A stretch of DNA of 23,461 nt from CAZHOV01 sp964534315 (GTDB lineage: Bacteria > Bacteroidota > Bacteroidia > Chitinophagales > Saprospiraceae), in assembly GCA_964534315.1 (NCBI GenBank), contig CAZHOV010000087.1, forward strand, positions 1 to 23,461, written 5' to 3'. Below, one piece after another: positions 16,300 through 23,281 of the stretch. Position 1 is the first letter of the stretch, and the number at the start of each line of letters is the position of its first letter. The notes under the pieces are model-generated. The model saw only the letters and a list, made by a program, of their open reading frames with translations, was not told the origin of the DNA and did no database searches. The translations under genes were made by a program, and so were the position numbers.

Positions 16300-17796
16300 C
16301 TAATCGCCCACCTCCTCCGGATTTTGCCTTACCAGCGGTCTTCCTCGTTCAAAATCATATAAAGTGAGCGTTCTGAGTTCGTAATGGGCGAGCCAGAAGT
16401 TGCGTAAGGCGGAAATAAAACTTCTCCGGGCGTTATCTTCTTCGGTGATGGCGAGGTTGAGCTCGGTGAGGCCGATCTTGCCAATGAGGTAGCGTTTACG
16501 GGTGATGGTTTGCCGCTTTTGGGCGATCTCGTAAGCACGGCGGGCTACTTCTACCTGGCGGCGCACCAAATCAAACTGCTGAACCTTCAGAGTTACCTCA
16601 CGCTGGAAGTTGATACGATCTTGCTGTACGTTCATGATCTCTAATTTACGATTAGATTCGGCGACCTGAATACGCGATTTGGCTTTGCCGAAATCGGCGA
16701 TAGGCACCTGGAGATTGACAGAAAATCGCTGCTGATCAAGCAGGTTCTGGGTGACCTGACTTAACTCATCTGAACTTTGCTGTAACCCGAATCGCCCTTG
16801 CACGTCGATGGTGGGCCCACGATCTCCTTGTGCTCTGGCTACGTTTAGGTTAGCCTGTATCAACCGTCGTTGGAACTGAACAGCATCTTGCCGGTTCAAG
16901 GAAGCTTGCGAAAGCGCCATATCCAGGTCGATATTATACCCTGGAATGTCGGTAGGTGCTTCCAGCTCAAAGTAGACATTTTCGGTAATTCCTAAGAAGT
17001 TACGAAGCGCCTCAATAGCGGATTGGAGATTAAGGACAGCACTAGCGAGATTCGTTTCTTCTCGCATGGCACTCAGCTCGATCTGCAGGAGATCGGTTTC
17101 TGCAATACGGCCCACTTCGAAGCGCCCCTGAGAAAGGGCTAACAAGGTATCTGCATTGGCTTTATATTTTTTAGCCGCTTGTTCATTGAGCTGGGCTTCA
17201 AATACATTGAAAAATAAATTGGCCGCATCAAAAGCCACCTGCTCCATCTCTTCGGAGTAGCGCAATTTGGATTCTTCGTAACGCAAGGGCTCGATCCGTT
17301 TATTCCATTTCAGTTCGTTGAACCGGAAAATAGGCTGCGAAATCCGTAGCGATAAGGGAGAAAAGAGATAAGAGGTTGTATTGGAGGTAAAGATATCCAG
17401 GCGTTCCAGCGAAGAAAAAAGGGAAATACTTCCTCCGGTAAAGGCCAGGTCTTGCTGCAGGGACAGATCCAGTGAGTTTCTCATGATCGACCGGCTGACG
17501 AATTCGTCTTCACCCGTAGGCAGGGTAATAGCTTCCAGCGAGCGGTTGACATCGGGCAGGGTACCAAACAGATCAATCCGCGGTTTGTAATCGGCGCGAA
17601 AAGATTGATATTGCCAGTAGCTGTTGTTCAATCTGGTCTGCGCAAGCAATACATTGGGCGCATCGCTTTGCGCTAGTTCGATAATATTATCAAGGGTCAT
17701 GTTTAAAGTGTCCCTTTGCGCTGAGGCATCGGAAATTACGGTAACAAAAAGGAATAGGATTACCCGGTAGCTGATAGAATTTAGTCGTTTCTTCAT
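16300..17796 (-). CDS. TolC-family outer-membrane efflux protein
   Basis: An outer-membrane factor of 498 residues that forms the exit duct of tripartite export pumps. The signal peptide is about 1-27 (MKKRLNSISYRVILFLFVTV, ending ASAQ). The mature protein starts LNMTLDNIIELAQSDAPNVLLAQTRL, the typical first helix of the TolC fold, and shows the internal duplication of the family: two halves with long helices rich in Gln, Ala, Arg and Leu. Membrane-strand segments appear around LFSSLERLDIF and FGLQQSSDELSQ. 'SVNLQVPIADFGKAKSRIQVAESN' (given here in parts: VNLQVPIADFGK and then SRIQVAESN) is a family hallmark. It lies on the same strand as, and downstream of, the adaptor and permease genes, so it is their likely partner, although an 800-bp repeat region separates them. 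A candidate operator precedes it. Confidence 0.9.
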   Translation of the reverse strand: MKKRLNSISYRVILFLFVTVISDASAQRDTLNMTLDNIIELAQSDAPNVLLAQTRLNNSYWQYQSFRADYKPRIDLFGTLPDVNRSLEAITLPTGEDEFVSRSIMRNSLDLSLQQDLAFTGGSISLFSSLERLDIFTSNTTSYLFSPLSLRISQPIFRFNELKWNKRIEPLRYEESKLRYSEEMEQVAFDAANLFFNVFEAQLNEQAAKKYKANADTLLALSQGRFEVGRIAETDLLQIELSAMREETNLASAVLNLQSAIEALRNFLGITENVYFELEAPTDIPGYNIDLDMALSQASLNRQDAVQFQRRLIQANLNVARAQGDRGPTIDVQGRFGLQQSSDELSQVTQNLLDQQRFSVNLQVPIADFGKAKSRIQVAESNRKLEIMNVQQDRINFQREVTLKVQQFDLVRRQVEVARRAYEIAQKRQTITRKRYLIGKIGLTELNLAITEEDNARRSFISALRNFWLAHYELRTLTLYDFERGRPLVRQNPEEVGD

Positions 17797-17830
17797 GTTC
17801 TAAACTGCAGAATTGTGTGTGTTTTTTATA

Positions 17831-17856
17831 GTTCGTTCGGTTCTATTCGAATGAAC
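17831..17856. promoter_or_regulatory. Candidate repressor operator upstream of the TolC-like gene
   Basis: GTTCGTTCG (17831-17839) and CGAATGAAC (17848-17856) form a near-perfect inverted repeat (one G-T mismatch) with an 8-base spacer, 35 bp upstream of the start codon. Operators of this form are common for TetR-type repressors in front of efflux genes. No regulator gene lies in the window, so the assignment is inference. Confidence 0.35.
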
Positions 17857-17875
17857 GGTATTGTTGTCTTTGAGT

Positions 17876-18540
17876 CCCTCCTAGCCTCCCCGGAGGGGAG
17901 GAATCGTGGGTTTCTCTTCTGTAAGCTCTGCCCTTTCTTCGACCTCCCACTGTTGAAACAGTGGGTTGATAGTTGTCTTTGAGCTCCTCTTGAGCCCCTC
18001 CTAGCCTCCCCAGAGGGGAGGGATCGTGGGTTTCTCTTCTGTAAGCTCTGCCCTTTCTTCGACCTCTCCCACTGTTAAAACAGTGGGTTGATAGTTGTCT
18101 TTGAGCTCCTCTTGAGCCCCTCCTAGCCTCCCNNNNNNNNNNNNNNNNNNNNNNNNNNNNNNNNNNNNNNNNNNNNNNNNNNNNNNNNNNNNNNNNNNNN
18201 NNNNNNNNNNNNNNNNNNNNNNNNNNNNNNNNAAACAGTGGGTTGATAGTTGTCTTTGAGCTCCTCTTGAGCCCCTCCTAGCCTCCCCAGAGGGGAGGGA
18301 TTTTGACTTTCTCTTCTGCAAGCTCTGCCCTTTCTTCGATCTCTCCCACTGTTAAAACAGTGGGTTGAGGGGTGTTTTTGAGCCCCTCCTAGCCTCCCCA
18401 GAGGGGAGGGATTTTGACTTTCTCTTCTGCAAGCTCTGCCCTTTCTTCGATCTCTCCCACTGTTAAAACAGTGGGTTGAGGGGTGTTTTTGAGCCCCTCC
18501 TAGCCTCCCCAGAGGGGAGGGATTTTGACTTTCTATGGAG
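17876..18540. repeat. 111-122-bp tandem repeats, two hairpins per unit
   Basis: CTAGCCTCCC anchors lie at 17881, 18001, 18123, 18278, 18389 and 18500. Unit lengths are 120, 122, (gap), 111 and 111; the two 111-bp units are identical. Every complete unit holds two hairpins: CTCCCC-AGA-GGGGAG (CGG in the first copy) and CCCACTGTT-AA-AACAGTGGG (loop GA in the first copy). Long units contain an extra GAGCTCCTCTT segment. Frames read through it are by-products. It lies between the permease and TolC-like genes, and 18541-18613 holds only short ACTAACTACC-type repeats. Confidence 0.9.
18133..18232. other. Assembly gap (100 N)
   Basis: Exactly 100 N inside the 111-122-bp repeat array, so the number of units there is unknown. 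Confidence 0.95.
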
Positions 18541-18613
18541 GTTTATGTTGGCTGCTTTTGTGCCCCTCCTACCAACTACTAACTACCAACTACTAACTAC
18601 TAATTGCACATCC

Positions 18614-19951
18614 CTAATCCGTTCTCAACGCTTTGATCGGGTCTTGGTTGGCGGCTTTTTGGGCCGGGAATATGCCAAATACAAGGCCGACGGAGGCGGC
18701 GACGCCGAAGGACAAAATGATGCTCCAGCCGGATACTACTGTTGGGATATCGGCGGAGGAGGCAATGGCTTCCGCAGCCAGGATACCGATGAAGACGCCG
18801 ATCAGTCCTCCCAGCAAGCTGATAAAGATGGCTTCAAAGAGGAATTGCCAGATGATATCGGTTCTCTTGGCCCCCAATGAACGGCGGACACCGATCTCTT
18901 TGATTCGCTCTAATACGGAAGCTAGCATGATATTCATAATCCCGATACCGCCAACGAGTAGTGAAATGCCTGCAATGACGGCTAATACCAGATTAAACGT
19001 TTCTTGTGTTTTTTGCTGTTGCTCGAGCAGTAATTCGGGGATCTCCAGCTCAAAGTCGACGAGGTCTTCGTGCCTCCTTTTAAGCATGCGGGAAACGACA
19101 TCAGCAGTTGCTCTGAGGTTTTCCGGTTGATCTACCTGGATCACCATGCGATCCAGCTGATGGTAGTTTTTCGGACCACTACTCCCATTATCATCACCTC
19201 CTCTACCTTTCTGAATATCATCCTTCCCAATGTACGCCCGGTTTTTATACCTCAGTAAAGCGGTCGATACCGGTACGTAAACATCATTATTGTAGTTTCG
19301 AATACCCAGATTCTGAAGGCTTTCTTTAGAGGCTGCCTTATTTTCCAATACGCCGATAACCGTCAGCCAGACACTACCGCATTTGATCGTTTTCCCTAAC
19401 GGATTGGCAGCGCTGAACAGGCGGGTGGCGATATTATTTCCGATAATACAAACGGGCTTGCCACCTTCCATATGGGTATTGTGGAAAAAATGGCCAATCT
19501 CTAAATTGAGGTTATTGAGTTTGAAAAATGTATTGGAAACGCCGACACAGCGCGTTTTGAACATCTTTCCCGCTTTGAGAGCAGATACGGGAAGGACGAT
19601 TTCCGGACTAATTTCTGAGATGGTAGGAATCAGTGTGGCAATACTTTGTGCGTCGTTGATAGTGAGGCCGGGTGACCATGGGGTTTTATCTTCCTGGGCA
19701 CCGCCCTCTTCTCCACTATCTTCTCCCTCGAATTCTTCGCTGGATACAACACCACTGACTACAATGTTATTAGTACCGATGAGTTTCATTTGTTCCAGAA
19801 TAGCCTGTTTGGCTCCCGTACCGATGGCCAGCATCGCGATAACGGCTCCTACCCCAAACATAATCCCCAATCCGGTCAGAATCGCTCTCATTTTATTGGC
19901 AAGTACGCCTTCGATAGCGAGGATAAAATTAAAAAACAATCGTTGCATCAT
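18614..19951 (-). CDS. MacB/FtsX-type ABC transporter permease
   Basis: An inner-membrane protein of 445 residues with the MacB arrangement: one N-terminal membrane helix (about 25-44), a large periplasmic domain (about 45-318), then three helices (about 320-346, 366-394, 407-428). Family motifs are seen at NKMRAILTGLGI near the start, GNNIATRLF and NPLGKTIK in the periplasmic domain, and RIKEIGVRRSLGAKRTDI and PAQKAANQDPIKALR near the end. There is no ATPase domain, so it needs a separate one, as in many Bacteroidota systems. MacB-type proteins use cytoplasmic ATP hydrolysis to drive export from the periplasm through an adaptor and TolC. The periplasmic domain holds an acidic, low-complexity insert (about 71-88, EEFEGEDSGEEGG). 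It begins 14 bp after the adaptor gene, with GGGAG as a possible ribosome site. Either of two adjacent Met codons could start it. Confidence 0.92.
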   Translation of the reverse strand: MMQRLFFNFILAIEGVLANKMRAILTGLGIMFGVGAVIAMLAIGTGAKQAILEQMKLIGTNNIVVSGVVSSEEFEGEDSGEEGGAQEDKTPWSPGLTINDAQSIATLIPTISEISPEIVLPVSALKAGKMFKTRCVGVSNTFFKLNNLNLEIGHFFHNTHMEGGKPVCIIGNNIATRLFSAANPLGKTIKCGSVWLTVIGVLENKAASKESLQNLGIRNYNNDVYVPVSTALLRYKNRAYIGKDDIQKGRGGDDNGSSGPKNYHQLDRMVIQVDQPENLRATADVVSRMLKRRHEDLVDFELEIPELLLEQQQKTQETFNLVLAVIAGISLLVGGIGIMNIMLASVLERIKEIGVRRSLGAKRTDIIWQFLFEAIFISLLGGLIGVFIGILAAEAIASSADIPTVVSGWSIILSFGVAASVGLVFGIFPAQKAANQDPIKALRTD

Positions 19952-19965
19952 GGTCGCTCCCAGGA

Positions 19966-21357
19966 TTAATTAAAGAAAAATACTCTAGCCCCGCCACCTT
20001 CGTCGTCATTTTTGGGTAGCTCAATTTTTTCCGCCTTTTTCATCTTTTCCAGCATCGCCGCTTCCCGGGCTTTCTTAGCTTCCTCTTGTTTTCTACGGAT
20101 CTCTTCTTTAATGGAAGGATCGAGCGGAACAAATTTAAGATCGTCGGCATTATCCGGCTTAGTAAGGTAGACTTCATCGCCTTCCGACAGACCGAAATCA
20201 ACCACCACTTCATCCTGATTGGTCAGTCCGGTGATCACCTCCTGCTTGACAGGCGTTCCGTTTTGTTTTTTATATACGAAATTGAGGGAATCGGAATACA
20301 AGGCTTCAAAGGGAATAGCGAGTACATCGGGGACGATATCGGTGATTATTTCGTTGCTGGTGGTCATGGCGGGGCGCAGGATAGAATCGATTTCATTGAC
20401 CTGGACGGTCACTTCAAACACTTTGGCGTCATAACCGCGCAATTGTTCGCCAATATTAGCCACCTGTATCACTGTCCCTCCATAAATATTATCCGGAAAG
20501 GCATCTACCTTGATCGTTACATCTTGTCCTTTTTTGACGCGACTGATGTCTACCTCATTGACATAGGTTTTAGAGATCATATCAGTGAGGTCAGGTAATT
20601 CAGCGACCACCGGATTCCAACTGCTGATCCTGGAGCCTGGTCCGATCTTTCCATCCCAGTCATTCCGATAGATGACCATACCTTTTTTGGGAGCGGTAAT
20701 TCTAAACCCTTTACCCAGGTCTTGAAGGCGTTTTAGATCCAACTGATTTTGCTTAAGCTGCGTATTGATTTCCGATATTTTAGCAATTGATTTTTCCTTG
20801 GTGAGTTCGTACTTTTTGAGCAGTTGTTTGTAGTCGCGTTCCGTCTTTTCAAGGTCTAGTTCCGCTTGTTGGATCACCATTTGGGGTTCGAAGCGGCTTT
20901 GCTCCACTTCCAGCCGTTTTTCCTCCATCGAGAAGCGCAGGTTGACCAGTTGATCACGCAGGCCGCGCAATTCGAGGGCCGTATCGATCTTCGCCTGATC
21001 CAATTGGGTGAGAATGGTTTCGATTTCCGTTTGTTCCTCATTCATTTTCTGAGCCAGCTCTGTTTTATCGAGGTTAGCCACATAGTCTCCCTTTTCAACG
21101 ACTGTACCTTCCGGCACCAGGTCGGTGATGGTGGTATTAAAGATACGGGCAGAGCGCATCCCTTGCGGTCCCTGGATTTTTTCCGAGCGCTTGGCTTTTA
21201 ATTCGCCTGTGGCCGTCACGGTGATGACGAATTCTTTTTTCTGGATGGTAGTGGTGATATCCACCTTTTTCTCGATCGCCGGTTTTTGGGTAAAGTAGTA
21301 ATAGCCGGCGGCGGCGAGGACCAGGATTACGACAATGATAATAATGCGTTGCGTCAT
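19966..21357 (-). CDS. HlyD/MacA-type periplasmic adaptor
   Basis: The membrane-fusion protein of a tripartite exporter, 463 residues from the Met at 21357. I prefer this start because it directly precedes the membrane anchor (about 5-22); an upstream Met at 21432 would add 25 residues of non-signal sequence. A lipoyl/barrel-sandwich domain is split by a long coiled-coil hairpin (about 101-215, Glu/Lys/Leu/Gln-rich), and the second half begins ITAPKKGMVIYRND (about 220-233). Beta-barrel and membrane-proximal domains follow (to about 410). The C-terminal tail is unusual: a charged helix (SIKEEIRRKQEEAKKAREAA, 415-434) and an end GGGARVFFFN. Candidate -7 boxes (minus-strand TACTTTTG at 21381-21388, TAAATTTG at 21430-21437) lie upstream without clear -33 partners. 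It is the first gene of the adaptor-permease pair. Confidence 0.9.
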   Translation of the reverse strand: MTQRIIIIVVILVLAAAGYYYFTQKPAIEKKVDITTTIQKKEFVITVTATGELKAKRSEKIQGPQGMRSARIFNTTITDLVPEGTVVEKGDYVANLDKTELAQKMNEEQTEIETILTQLDQAKIDTALELRGLRDQLVNLRFSMEEKRLEVEQSRFEPQMVIQQAELDLEKTERDYKQLLKKYELTKEKSIAKISEINTQLKQNQLDLKRLQDLGKGFRITAPKKGMVIYRNDWDGKIGPGSRISSWNPVVAELPDLTDMISKTYVNEVDISRVKKGQDVTIKVDAFPDNIYGGTVIQVANIGEQLRGYDAKVFEVTVQVNEIDSILRPAMTTSNEIITDIVPDVLAIPFEALYSDSLNFVYKKQNGTPVKQEVITGLTNQDEVVVDFGLSEGDEVYLTKPDNADDLKFVPLDPSIKEEIRRKQEEAKKAREAAMLEKMKKAEKIELPKNDDEGGGARVFFFN

Positions 21358-21452
21358 AGGTTTGTAAAATTTGGCAGCGTCAAAAGTATAAAAAATGCCT
21401 TTGTATAATAGAAATGAATGAGATGTTAACAAATTTATAACGAAAAGGTTAA

Positions 21453-21580
21453 TTGGGAAATTGGGAAATTGGGAAATTTGGAAAGGAGGAAGATTGGAAA
21501 TTAGGAAAAGAGGAAGATTGGAAATTGGGAAATTTGGAAAATAGGAAATTTAGAAAATAGGAAATTTGGAAAATTGGATG
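21453..21580. repeat. 8-bp tandem repeat, 16 in-phase copies
   Basis: From 21453 the sequence reads as 16 consecutive octamers (128 bp) of consensus WTNGGAAA, beginning TTGGGAAA three times and ending ATTGGATG, with no insertion or deletion. Two units read GGAGGAAG and AGAGGAAG. It lies upstream of the adaptor gene. Confidence 0.85.
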
Positions 21581-21883
21581 GATGAAGTTTTTCTGAAAGG
21601 TGAAGAGGTCCGGGTTTCTCCTTGCCCGCGCCCTTTTATTCCCTGAAGGGAAGCAACCCGCCGCTTGGTGGCAACTGCCGGGCAACAAACTGAACCTCCC
21701 TGAATTGCACATTGCTCATTCCTAATTACTCATTGATCAAAGAAAAGCACTTCAACAGAAACTTCAAAACAAAACCCAATGCGCCATACACAGCTCCATT
21801 GGGTCCTGTCCTGAAAATTCTTAAACCTTCTCTTGTCTTTCCTCCATTGCTCTTTGTTAACTGCACATTGCAAATTGACTCCC
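21581..21883. other. Intergenic region between adaptor and DUF3467 genes
   Basis: TTCCCT-GA-AGGGAA (21648-21661 region) is a short hairpin. Two stretches of CATTGCTCATT-type words occur (about 21703-21735 and 21861-21878), a simple repeat also present at 16291 and near the CRISPR array. The rest shows no supported coding frame, RNA or terminator with a T-tract. Confidence 0.45.
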
Positions 21884-22201
21884 TTACGCCTGGGCCTTCG
21901 GTGTATTAAAATTCATAGGGGGGAAGCCGGGATTGTCAGGCTCGGCGATGACACCGTGCTGGGCTTCAAATTTCTTGATGTTGTCATTCAATGCTCGCAT
22001 TAATCGCTTGGCGTGGTGCGGCGTCAGAATGATTCTTGACTTGACTTTGGCCTTGGGCACATTGGGCAACATGCGGATAAAATCGACAATAAATTCACTA
22101 TTGCTATGCGAAATGATCGCCAGGTTGGAGTAGGTGCCTTCAGCCACTTCTTCCGGTAATTCAATATTAATCTGATTCTGCGGTTTCTTTTGATCTGCCA
22201 T
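21884..22201 (-). CDS. DUF3467 family protein
   Basis: A small cytoplasmic-type protein of 105 residues with no signal peptide or membrane segment. The core INIELPEEVAEGTYSNLAII, then SHSNSEFIVDFIRMLP (about 12-46) and SRIILTPHHAKRLMRALNDN (about 55-74) match the DUF3467 family, which is widespread and conserved in Bacteroidota, but whose biochemical role is not established. The C-terminal tail (about 83-105) is Pro/Asn-rich and variable. The start Met Ala Asp is preceded by an A-rich leader, without a Shine-Dalgarno sequence. It is a single gene; repeats separate it from both neighbours. The upstream region has a duplicated palindrome that could bear on its expression. Confidence 0.88.
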   Translation of the reverse strand: MADQKKPQNQINIELPEEVAEGTYSNLAIISHSNSEFIVDFIRMLPNVPKAKVKSRIILTPHHAKRLMRALNDNIKKFEAQHGVIAEPDNPGFPPMNFNTPKAQA

Positions 22202-22257
22202 GGTTGTTTATTTTTTGCCGTAAAGGTAAGAAAAAGGTGGAAAGGTAAAAACGTCGT

Positions 22258-22343
22258 CCAAATTCCAGTAGTGACCTGGATTTGATTTGCAAATGAGGAG
22301 AACATCCAAATTCTGCCACTAATGGTGGCTGAATTTCAAATGA
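22258..22343. repeat. Duplicated palindromic element upstream of the DUF3467 gene
   Basis: Two related copies, each beginning CCAAATTC (22258 and 22306, period 48) and ending CAAATGA (22297 and 22343). Copy A pairs AAATTCCAG (22260-22268) with CTGGATTT (22276-22283), with one bulge. Copy B pairs AAATTCTGCCAC (22308-22319) with GTGGCTGAATTT (22325-22336), one mismatch. The palindromic nature is kept while the arm sequences differ. It lies 57-142 bp upstream of the DUF3467 start. Confidence 0.6.
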
Positions 22344-22540
22344 ACTGTAAGTCGCACACCATTGCGCATTCTCCATAAGTTTCTTGAGGAAAACGCTTTA
22401 ATCCCAGGGAATTCTGATTGGAGGTCTTTGGCAATTTGTTGTAAAATAAATTTTATCTATCGATAATTTAATGAGTGAGCCTCTCCCAAACCCTCCTGGC
22501 ATACGATATTATTGGATCATAAAAAGATAACATCACTTGA

Positions 22541-22739
22541 TTTATCCTGCAGGGATAAAAAATGTATAGCCCGGTATGAAATGCCGGGTAATAAAGAACG
22601 TGACCTGACAACCCCGGCCAGGGGTTGAATAGGCCCCGAGGCTGTGCCCTCAATTCAACCCCGAAAGGGTTGAAACGCTCCCGTTTTTTATACCCCCAAT
22701 TATCATTGGGGGCTATACACATTCAATCCCTTTGGGATT
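22541..22739. repeat. REP-like cluster of six hairpins
   Basis: Six short stems in 200 bp: TTTATCC/GGATAAA (22541-22559), CCCGGTAT/ATGCCGGG (22570-22588, one wobble), CAACCCC/GGGGTTG (22609-22627), TTCAACCC/GGGTTGAA (22654-22674), CCCCCAAT/ATTGGGGG (22693-22712) and AATCCC/GGGATT (22725-22739). It resembles the REP-type intergenic elements of Bacteroidota. A minus-strand frame of 84 codons through it (22468-22722) is a by-product of the repeats. No associated transposase gene is in the window. Confidence 0.75.
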
Positions 22740-22996
22740 AAAAAATCCAGTGAAGTCATAACTTTTTGGCGCACACCGCCTCTCCTGGGAAAAGGGTGTA
22801 CAACTATTTCCTCCTTAAAGAGGCTCGGTTAGGCCAATAATATCAATTCATGTAAATCGACCGCTTCACTACCCCTTTTAGCCTGAAGGACTAAAGCTCC
22901 CCTTAACCAGGGACTACGCTTCTGGTTAGAACTATCCCCCTCAACTCAGCTTGTAGGGCTGGCTTACTGTATTTCAATACTAGACATTTTCAATTT
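22740..22996. other. Intergenic stretch with two further hairpins
   Basis: TTTAG/CTAAA (22877-22895) and TAACCAG/CTGGTTA (22904-22928) continue the hairpin-rich region. Nothing else is evident: no coding frame above noise, no tRNA and no promoter. Confidence 0.4.
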
Positions 22997-23181
22997 ATTG
23001 CTCATTACACATTCTTCATTACTCATTGATTTCCCCCTTCTTTTCGCGGATGTAACAGTATCAGTAAGCAGTGAACAGTAAACCGCGAACAGGTCAGGGG
23101 CAGTTCTGACTACTCCCCCTACCCTCTATTGCTCATTACACATTCTTCATTACTCATTGATTTCCCCCTTCTTTTCGCGGA
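22997..23181. repeat. 54-bp direct repeat beside the CRISPR array, with decayed CRISPR repeats
   Basis: Identical 54-bp blocks occupy 22997-23050 and 23128-23181, 131 bp apart. The first part is the simple ATTGCTCATTACACATTC-type word; the last part (CCTTCTTTTCGCGGA) matches the CRISPR repeat core with one change. After copy 1 the match continues to 23054 (GGATGTA), then breaks. TTCTGACTAC at 23104-23113 equals the 3' end of the CRISPR repeat plus the first spacer bases after the gap. This looks like terminal repeats broken up by simple-sequence insertions. Confidence 0.6.
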
Positions 23182-23281
23182 NNNNNNNNNNNNNNNNNNN
23201 NNNNNNNNNNNNNNNNNNNNNNNNNNNNNNNNNNNNNNNNNNNNNNNNNNNNNNNNNNNNNNNNNNNNNNNNNNNNNNNNN
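23182..23281. other. Assembly gap (100 N)
   Basis: Exactly 100 N, breaking the sequence in the middle of a CRISPR repeat: the left edge ends ...TTTTCGCGGA and the right edge resumes with TGTACTATTCTGAC. Spacer-repeat units may be missing. Confidence 0.95.

Noticed and set aside
18001..18321. Minus-strand frame with LPSGEARRG-type peptide through the 111-122-bp array
   Set aside because: It is a reading of hairpin repeats, runs through the 100-N gap and has no start signal.
17881..18540. Possible CRISPR array in the 111-122-bp repeats
   Set aside because: The whole unit repeats, with no unique spacers between conserved repeats.
22024..22376. Two minus-strand frames overlapping the DUF3467 gene and its upstream region
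   Set aside because: The DUF3467 frame is conserved in sequence; the others overlap it out of frame.
22468..22722. 84-codon minus-strand frame
   Set aside because: It lies across the REP-like hairpins; its residues follow the repeat sequence, not a protein family.
22740..22996. Possible tRNA or small RNA in the hairpin-rich stretch
   Set aside because: No cloverleaf, no GTTCRANNC box and no terminator with a T-tract were found.
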